A stretch of 64,000 nt of DNA from Heterohyrax brucei (Eukaryota > Chordata > Mammalia > Hyracoidea > Procaviidae): the NCBI GenBank assembly GCA_028571685.1, contig CM053141.1:70727833-70791832 (forward strand). The letters are read 5' to 3'. Positions 57,042-64,000 of this stretch are shown piece by piece. The translations under genes were made by a program, and so were the position numbers. How positions within the stretch are numbered: the first letter of the stretch is position 1; the number at the start of each line of letters is the position of its first letter. Below the pieces are notes generated by a model that worked only from the letters and a program-made list of their open reading frames with translations, did not search any database and was not told the DNA's origin.

Positions 57042-57881
57042 TAAAAGCTAGTCTTCTAGTTGAAATTAAAATGCTTTCTGCAGTCCCATGGAGATTTTTA
57101 AAGTACTATTGGGCTGCTGTATCTAAGTTGTTGCAAGTAAAAGAATACTATTAAACTTGGTGATGTTTTTGGTTTTTAGGAAACAATGTGTAGAAAAAGC
57201 TTTAGTGTCCTCAGTTTATATGTTTAAATTATGTTCAGAAAATGTTGAATACTTGAGCTGGAGAAATTCCTTCCAATAGCACTTAAAAAGAAAAAAATTA
57301 GTAGGACATGTTAGCTATAATTTCTTGATGGAACAAACTTTATGTTCCTGTAATACATTATTAGTGACTCTTATTGCATGTGCAGTTAAACACCACAGCT
57401 AAATGAGTATCTCCATGCTGAGAGTGTGTTAGTTATGGTTTTTATATTCAACAAAGATAAAGAAGCAAGCAAAGGAAGCACTGTTGTCATTGTTTAACAT
57501 AAATACCCCCTCTGAAAACTGAGCAATAAAATTGTTACCATATTTTTCCAAGCATGCATTTCAAAAGGTAAATAAAGACCAAGAAATAAAGAAAATATGC
57601 CTTCCAAGAAAGTATTAGACTTTCATTTTTTTTTCCTGAAATAAGTCTGTATTTTAAACTGATGATTTAGGGTATAGAATCTGTTCATTGTTTTGCAAAA
57701 GGGAATCAGATTCACTCTATTAGTTTTGTCTATAGACAGAATTATAAAACAGTCAGGGTACATATGTTCTGTTCTTTAGAGGTCAGTTGAATACAATTAT
57801 CTGTCTCCTCACCAGTGTCCTTCCTACTGTCTTGAGGGGACTGGTGATGGGCATTCACAGCTGTCAGAACCTGAAAAGACG
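57042..57881. other. Unique AT-rich intron
   Basis: Nothing was recognised. Confidence 0.4.
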
Positions 57882-58037
57882 AGGCCTGTTGCCATGAAGT
57901 CAAATTCTGACCCACAGTAACTCTACAGGACGGAGTAGAACTGTCTTATGGGGTTGCAAGGAGGTGCTGGTGGGTTTGAGCCCCTTATCTTTAAGTTCAC
58001 AGCTGAGTGCATAACCACTGCAGCACCATGGCTCCTT
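57882..58037 (-). repeat. AfroSINE
   Basis: CCTGTTGCCATGAAGTCAAA at the left and ACCACTGCAGCACCATGGCT at the right. Confidence 0.85.
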
Positions 58038-58253
58038 TAGCATTGTCAGGTGAGTGTGAAATCATCATCAGAGTTCTGGTGGCACTGCAGAAGTTTCAGG
58101 AAGGAAAAGATGAAGGATCCTGCTTGCTTTTAATAACCAAGTCATATAATGTGTCTAGTAAGGCCAAAACAAATAAGACTTAGCTGAGTGAACTTTAGTT
58201 TTAGAGGAAGATTGTACCAAAAGTGCCTTTCCTTTCTTGAAAATGCTTGTCTT

Positions 58254-58283
58254 TGGTCCGACTCAGCGGCGCTTGGCTTGGTG
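58254..58283 (+). repeat. Ultrashort RTE/SINE tail insertion, sense strand
   Basis: TTGGTCCGACTCAGCGGCGC then TTGGCTTGGT. It is the complement of the - strand inserts at 53520 and 56527 and shows the same CTTGGCTTGG ending. Confidence 0.55.
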
Positions 58284-58362
58284 AAAAGAGATTGAAGTGG
58301 TAATTATTTTATGGTTACAGAAACCAGTTCTTCCTTTTCTCTTTTCTGTCACCTCTCTCTAG

Positions 58363-58420
58363 GGTCACTAAGATTTGGAATTGACGCCATAGCAGTACGT
58401 TTGGTTCTTTGGTTTGGTAT
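58363..58420 (+). repeat. 5'-truncated AfroSINE tail
   Basis: AGGGTCACTAAGATTTGGAA, TTGACGCCATAGCAGTACGT and a TTGGTT tail; only about 58 bp. Confidence 0.75.
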
Positions 58421-58730
58421 CACCTGTCTCTTCCCTCTCTTCTTTTGCTACTTTTATAGTCACTTACGAGGAAGATTATGGGTGCTTGGTAGTAAGAATG
58501 TCTTAGTTATTTAAGCCCTTTTATGTAAGAGTGGTAGAAGGAAATCACACTGAGAGTTTGAGAGAAAGGGATAGAAAGGGTATGGTCTGGTTTTGTAAAT
58601 CAGCACAGATACAAAAGCCCAAGGTGACTTGTACCTACAGTGGTTGTTTGTTTTCTTTTCCCCAGGAGCAAGCATACTCCCCTTGGCTGTCACCACATCA
58701 TGTAATTTTTGTGCTTATTTACCTGTGTAT

Positions 58731-58898
58731 AGAAACACTGGTGGCATAGTGTTTGAGAGCTGCATCTGTTAACCAAAAAGTCAGCATTTTGAATCCATGA
58801 GGTGCTCCTTGAAAACTCTGCAGGCCAGTTCTCCCCTGCCCTGTATGGTGGCTAGGAGTCAGAATCAACTCAGTGGCAGCGGGTTTCTTTGGTTGGTT
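58731..58898 (+). repeat. AfroSINE
   Basis: GAAACACTGGTGGCATAGTG head, GTCAGAATCAACTCAGTGGC tail. Inverted relative to the copy at 59003. Confidence 0.87.
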
Positions 58899-59002
58899 TT
58901 CACATGTGAGCCTTTACACATGTGGTTCTTTTTGCTTGTCAGGCTTCTTTCAGCTCCCAGGTCCACCCTCCACTTCACTTGGAATCCCTACTTCCTTAGA
59001 CC

Positions 59003-59218
59003 AACCAAAACCAGGTCAGTTGCCACCAAGTCAACTCCAACTCATGCTGACCCTGTGTGTCTCTGGGTAGAACTGCACTCCATGGGGTTTTCACCACCTG
59101 TGGTCTTTGGGAAGTAGATTACCAGGGCTTTCTTTGAAGGTGCCTTTGGGTGGTTTGAACGGACAGCCTTTCAGTTAGCAGCCAAGTGCTTAATGGTTTG
59201 CACTACCCAAGGTGCTCT
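59003..59218 (-). repeat. AfroSINE, long variant
   Basis: ACCAACCAAAACCAGGTCAG at the left and AATGGTTTGCACTACCCAAG at the right, with GACCCTGTGTGTCTCTGGGT inside. Confidence 0.85.
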
Positions 59219-59224
59219 CCTCTA

Positions 59225-59395
59225 GACCAGTGGTCCTCAAACTTGTCAGTATATTGAAATCACTTGGGGAGCTTTAAAAATGACTAATGTCTGGGTCCTA
59301 CTCCCGGCGACTGTGATTTAAGTGGCCTGAGTGTGGTGTGTGCTGTAATGTGATTACAGTGTGCAGATAAATTTGGGACCCTCTATTTAGGATCT
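59225..59395 (+). mobile_element. MER5A-like hAT-Charlie remnant
   Basis: CCAGTGGTCCTCAAACTTGT, GAAATCACTTGGGGAGCTTT and GGGTCCTACTCCCGGCGACT match the MER5A order. A non-autonomous DNA transposon fossil. Confidence 0.75.
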
Positions 59396-59429
59396 GTTTA
59401 CCTCCTCTCGGAAACCCTCCCTTATTCTC

Positions 59430-59660
59430 CACCCACTTCTCTGAGTTCATATTTCCTTTCTGGGTATTGTCACAGCACCTTGTTTGTATATCTTGTGTCC
59501 CCTCTTGTCTTGCTGTATTATTATTATTATTATTTTTCATGTGTCTTGGGACCCCAGACTGACTGTACTGGTGAGCTGAATCATTTTCTGTCTCTGTTTT
59601 CAGCTTCCATTATAATGCCTGGCACATAGTTGTTGCTCAGTGGTTGGTTTTTGAATCAAA
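59430..59660 (+). repeat. L2-like 3' end with (ATT)n
   Basis: TTCCATTATAATGCCTGGCA and CATAGTTGTTGCTCAGTGG fit L2. A (TAT)n block lies at 59518-59536. Confidence 0.6.
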
Positions 59661-60466
59661 GGGATAAAAACTTTTACAGTAATACAATAATTTAAGCAAC
59701 TCGATTGATTCACTTCTGACTCTGGGCATTTTCATTGCCCAGGTAGCTGTTTCTCCTTTAGTTGAAGAACATAAATTTCCTAATCTCTTATCTTGTCTTA
59801 GAGCAATTTTAAGTATATAAAAATTAAAGAGGAATGTGTTCTGTTGTATGGATTAGCTTCAGTCACAAAAGCCAGCTTTAGATAAGGGGACAAAGGAGGC
59901 TAAGCCTGTGTTCAATAAAGCTCAAGGAAGTGAGTATGAAGTGTTGTAGATTTCTAACAGAGTAGTTCCCCAGGGTCTTACTTAAAGAATATTAATTTAT
60001 CTAATTGACAATAATGTGGTCAATTTATTGTAGCATTAAAAATGCAAATTAGCTACCATACCAGAATATTCACCAACATGCCTGAGATTTTTTAACTTTT
60101 ATTTTATTTTATTAGGTGATAATGGCAGGCATAATTGTTAATGTTTGATTCTGGCAAAATACAATTAGTTTCTGTGAAACACATTGTACATTAATGATGT
60201 TATTAAGATTAATGAATATAAATGAATGAGCTGGGGATTTCAAACAGAACATAGTGACTTTATATTAGTCCATAAAACTTGAGATATGTTTTCTTGATTT
60301 TTTTTTTTTTTAAAGGATAATGTGCAGGAACCCTTACTGAATTCTTCTATATATTAAAGAGAAAATTCTTCTATATACTAAAGGGAAAATAAATCAAAGA
60401 AGTTAAATCAGCTGTCAGAAGGATCAGATTTTTTGACATGTACTGTTATTTTTGGGGAGAAGATTG

Positions 60467-60625
60467 GTGGCATAGTGGTTAAGTGCTGTGTCTGCCAACC
60501 AAACAGTTTGGCAATTCAAATCTGTCGGCTGATCTCGAACACTCTGTGGGGTAGTTCTACTCTGCCTACAGGTCGCTGTGAGTCGGAATGTGGCACAACA
60601 GCAGTGGGCTTGTTTTCTTTTTTGG
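60467..60625 (+). repeat. AfroSINE with 25-bp target duplication
   Basis: Starts GTGGCATAGTGGTTAAGTGC, a few bases into the usual head. The flanks 60442-60466 and 60626-60650 match at 24 of 25 positions. Confidence 0.9.
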
Positions 60626-60650
60626 ACTGTTATTTTTTGGGAGAAGATTG

Positions 60651-63600
60651 TTGTAGATTGGTTTTAATTAAAGAAAAGCCACCCATTAGTTTTACTCTAA
60701 GGCTAAAGACAGCTTTTAGAAGTTTACATATGTGTGTGTACAATTGTGTGTATATATATTCAATATATATTTAATGAAGGGAGTAAATCATTGCTCATTA
60801 AAATTAGGTATGACTATGATTCTTGTAATTTCTAGATGTTTTACAATAGACATCTATTTCATTTATAATAAAAAATGTTACTGAGAAAAGTAGACAAGTG
60901 TTTATTTTTCTTGAGCTAAGAGATGGAGGGAAAAAAAACAGGCTGCTCCTCTAAGTCTAGCAAAGAGTCATGGACTAAATATATAATGTCACTCCTGGAA
61001 TCATGTAGTATTTTCAGTATTGCTGCTTCTGTGCAGAGAGACTTTGTCACCACCACCAACAAAAAGAACCCAAATAGATTTATCTATAGTCTGTGCACTT
61101 GTAATTGAGACTTTATATTTTTTGACATTCTTGCCACTTGGCTTTAGGCTTGCTTAACTAGATTCGGACGTTATGTCATTAAGGTAGTGCTTCATGTAGC
61201 ATCTTCATAAGCTTATGTCCTTGGTTTGTCCTTTGCTTAATATTTCTGTTTCTTCTTGTACGAATGTGTGTGTGTGTACACACACATTAGTTTTTTATTT
61301 CCATGAAGTGGGAAACACTTGTGACTGTCTGAAGGTTTGCAGAGCAATCTTTGTGAATTATTACTGAGGGAGTTGTGGGGTGGACAATTACAGTGTGAAA
61401 GGAAGGGAAATATTTTAGAAGGTGTCTGGGACCTGGGTCCAGGGTCCAGGATCTTAGAAGCCTTGAATTCTCATTAGCTCTGCTTTCTTGCTGTTTTCCT
61501 GACCTTGGACTTTTCCTTTAACCTCCTTGTCTCACTTGCTTCTTCGGTAAATTGGACCAGTCTCCTCCTTTTCTGCCTTACAACAAACTGATGAGGATTA
61601 ATGAGATCGTATCAGGAGCACATTTTGTGTTTCTCTGAAGAATACATTTGAGGAAACTAGAAGACAAAGTCTCAGAGAAGAGGGACACACACTGCTTGTG
61701 TCTTATATGATAGAGTCCCAAGAAATACTTAGTCTCCTTTAACCACAGTGTGTTATAGGCAGCAGTACCATTTCTGTTTCCCTCTGAGCTGGATGACATT
61801 TAGTGCAGGGTGATGGGAAAGAAAGTCACACTGAATACAGGAAGCTGAGAATGACAAACAGAATGAAGGGGGAACCTATGAACTTTCTCTGTTCTTGCTT
61901 GAAAGAAATTTAGTTATTTATCATTGGTAATTTTCTAATTTTTTGTTTGCTTAATATTTGTGGAGGAGTCACCGCAATGCCTGGTTAGTGTGCATAATGA
62001 AAACAAGATCTGATTGAGACTCCCAATCAAAACCTCAGAATTAATTCCACTCGATGCCTCAGGTAGACTGAGGTTTAAGATGTGATTTTAAATGTGGAAT
62101 TTAAAAGTTCAGTTTGTAAGTGCTTTTCCTACTTATGTCAATGTAACAACATGGACATGAGTGAGAATGCTTGATTAATTTATGGATGTCATCACAACCT
62201 AATTTTATAGCAGGCTGTCTTTGGTCTTGTGGTAATCTATCTGGTTTTAAATTCCAAGGTGACTAGTTAGGTTTTTATCCTTAGAAGATTTTCCAGACTT
62301 TTGTCCCCTGTATGTTTACTTTTCTTAAGGATAACTAGGTAGCAGTACACTTAATCTGGAGCTAAGTGTCTTGTCACTGTAAGACGGGGGAAAGCAGTTA
62401 ACTGTGTGTGGATCACGGCCGGCTGTATAGGGGGACACAGGGCTGGCCAGCGGCTCCTGTTGTGCCTGGGATCTGCATGAGTTAGGGGCTGAACAGGAGG
62501 TTACTGAGAATGACAGCAGCCTGAAAGTACTTTTGTCATCTCTGATTTGGTAACAATCCTTTGGCTATAGAGGACAGACTTCAGATATTTTTAAATAAAA
62601 TTTTTATCTCTAGGTCTGTCGTGTCATTTTAGGAATAGCTCTGTTTCACGAGCTTATACTATACAAAGTTGATGTGAGTAGTTGATAGACATCAACATGC
62701 TCGTTTCTAAAAGTAGGTGAATTTATAGGCACCCTAGTGGCAGTACTGCCAACATGACACCACTCGTCCACTTCTCCGTCAGAGTCTGTATGCTGATGTG
62801 GATGTATAAAATTTTGCTAAGTATTAGTTCATGATTCCGGTGTTTAGCTGTGTATCATTTGAAGGTGAAGGAATGTAAGTGAAAAAAAAATATTGGCACT
62901 ATTTCCAATTGTCAGCTCTTCATAAATGCTCTCATATGAAAAAAATGAAGTTGTATTATCCAGTTTTATTAGAAATGCTATATTTCATTGGATTTGTGTG
63001 TTAGCCACGTACAGAGTTTTTTCCTGCTGTGATTGATGTTAGGGCATTTATGAGGATAGTCTGCTATATTTCATATGTATATGAGGGTGTCATGGTTAAA
63101 ATGTTCAAAAGAAAATTATGTATGTGATTTATATTTTATTATTTCTTCCGAGGATGTAATTTTTTCAATACCATGATTCCTGTCACATTGTCAGTAGTGA
63201 TTTGATAGCTAATATGCCAGAAATAATTAAATGAAAAAGGTGATGCAAACGTCAGGACAATATAGCTTTCTTGTGAAAAGCCTTAAGGAAAACCATGCAT
63301 GACACACTGTAGAAATCACCAATCGCATCCATTTAAGAAGTCTTCAGGATTCCAGGCAGGATGGAAAATCGAGCTAAATGTAGGAAGCGTGGGATGCAGT
63401 ATATTACATAGGCATATGCTTGCTTCTGACCCCACCTGCAGTTTTTGCTAAATGAAACATGTGTTTTAGAAAATGCTGCTCTTTGGGTAAATTCAGACTT
63501 GGGTGTTTGATCTGTGGGAAGGCATTAGATTCTCTTTTCTATTAAGTGAGAAAAATTCCATCTTTCCCTGGAAGGGAGGCAGTGTGCCCTTTGTTTTAGC

Positions 63601-64000
63601 CTTCTTCCTGACAGGATTTTAAATGTTCTTATTTGAGGAGAAAAGGCCATGTTTATGAACCTGTATTTATTTACCTTTGTAATCTTAGAGATTAGAACTT
63701 TATTTTAAAAATTCCAATCATTATCTAAAAATACAGGAAAAGATCATTCGTGGTTTCTGTGCCTGTTCCTGAGTAGTATCTCCTGGTATTTTAAACAGTG
63801 TGGAGCCTATTTCCAGATGTCTTTAGTTTTGAACATTGATGATACTAGTTCATTTGTAAGTTACTTTTGTAAATATTAAATATCCATTGATGTTACATAG
63901 TAATACCATTAGACAGCAGTATTATTATAATCTTACTGTGTTAACATTAAAGAGTAACAAATATTAGACAATGTCACCTTTATCTAGGTATTTAATCTGT
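60651..64000. other. Repeat-poor intron to the window end
   Basis: No repeat family or gene was recognised apart from short GT and AT runs (60735-60775; a GT/AC palindrome at 61264-61286). A small GC-richer patch lies at 62390-62470. Confidence 0.4.

Larger units (their letters stand above)
25685..64000 (+). other. MAST4: MAST4 intron downstream of the exon (partial)
   Basis: It starts with the consensus donor GTGAGT. The next expected MAST4 coding segment (KELSLPRR...) was not found in any frame, so the intron seems to run beyond the window. It holds repeats and long repeat-poor stretches but no supported exon. Confidence 0.72.

Noticed and set aside
61264-61286. GTGTGTGTGTACACACACA palindrome as a protein-binding site
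   Set aside because: A short microsatellite of opposite phase explains it.
1-64000. CRISPR arrays, phage, plasmid or bacterial defence systems
   Set aside because: No regularly spaced repeats, operons or prokaryotic gene organisation. The window is mammalian intron.

Overview
This is nuclear DNA from a placental mammal, and the repeat content points to an afrotherian, most likely an elephant. About forty copies of a tRNA-derived SINE of the AfroSINE type (head GGAAACCCTGGTGGCATAG, tail GAGTCGGAATTGACTCGATGG) lie on both strands. They sit with RTE/BovB-like LINE fragments, an L1 3' end, LTRs of afrotherian appearance and old mammalian MIR, L2 and MER5-like relics. The species is inferred from these families; manatee or hyrax cannot be excluded by eye.

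Only one protein-coding exon can be supported: a 125-bp, CpG-dense internal exon at 25560-25684 on the + strand. It has a good acceptor and a strong donor, and it encodes part of the N-terminal region of the microtubule-associated Ser/Thr kinase MAST4. The rest of the window reads as the two flanking introns, at least 25.5 kb upstream and 38.3 kb downstream. This fits a very large gene with giant introns.

Layout. 1-3240 is mostly unique intron. 3260-4702 is a 5'-truncated L1 on the - strand that keeps a 140-codon piece of ORF2 and is flanked by target duplications. 4.7-12.8 kb is dense in SINEs, with two solo-type LTRs and a shortened RTE. 14.4-16.5 kb has SINEs, an LTR and a foldback mariner derivative. 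A U6 snRNA pseudogene fused to a SINE lies at 18.1-18.4 kb. RTE fragments fill 20.7-23.5 kb and an LTR with a clean 5-bp duplication lies at 24.2-24.7 kb. The MAST4 exon follows. 26.7-27.5 kb is an old L1M piece. 28.9-29.5 kb holds a duplicated block. 32.6-40.7 kb is again rich in SINEs, RTEs and LTRs, with a long compound microsatellite. 43.7-46.6 kb is L1/HAL1-like sequence on the - strand, cut by a second type of LTR. 47.5 kb carries a long hairpin and 49.4-50.0 kb a second foldback mariner. 50-55.3 kb and 60.65-64 kb contain few recognisable repeats. 55.3-60.6 kb has SINEs and a perfect 61-bp inverted repeat.

The repeats show a working relationship. SINE and RTE copies share their last 40 or so bases, as expected if the SINE is copied by the RTE reverse transcriptase. 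The same tail also occurs as insertions only about 20-35 bp long, two of them with clear target-site duplications. No operon, CRISPR array, phage or other bacterial-type system is present. The most unusual items are the 61-bp inverted repeat, the ultrashort tail insertions, the two matching foldback mariner elements, and the hairpin at 47.5 kb.
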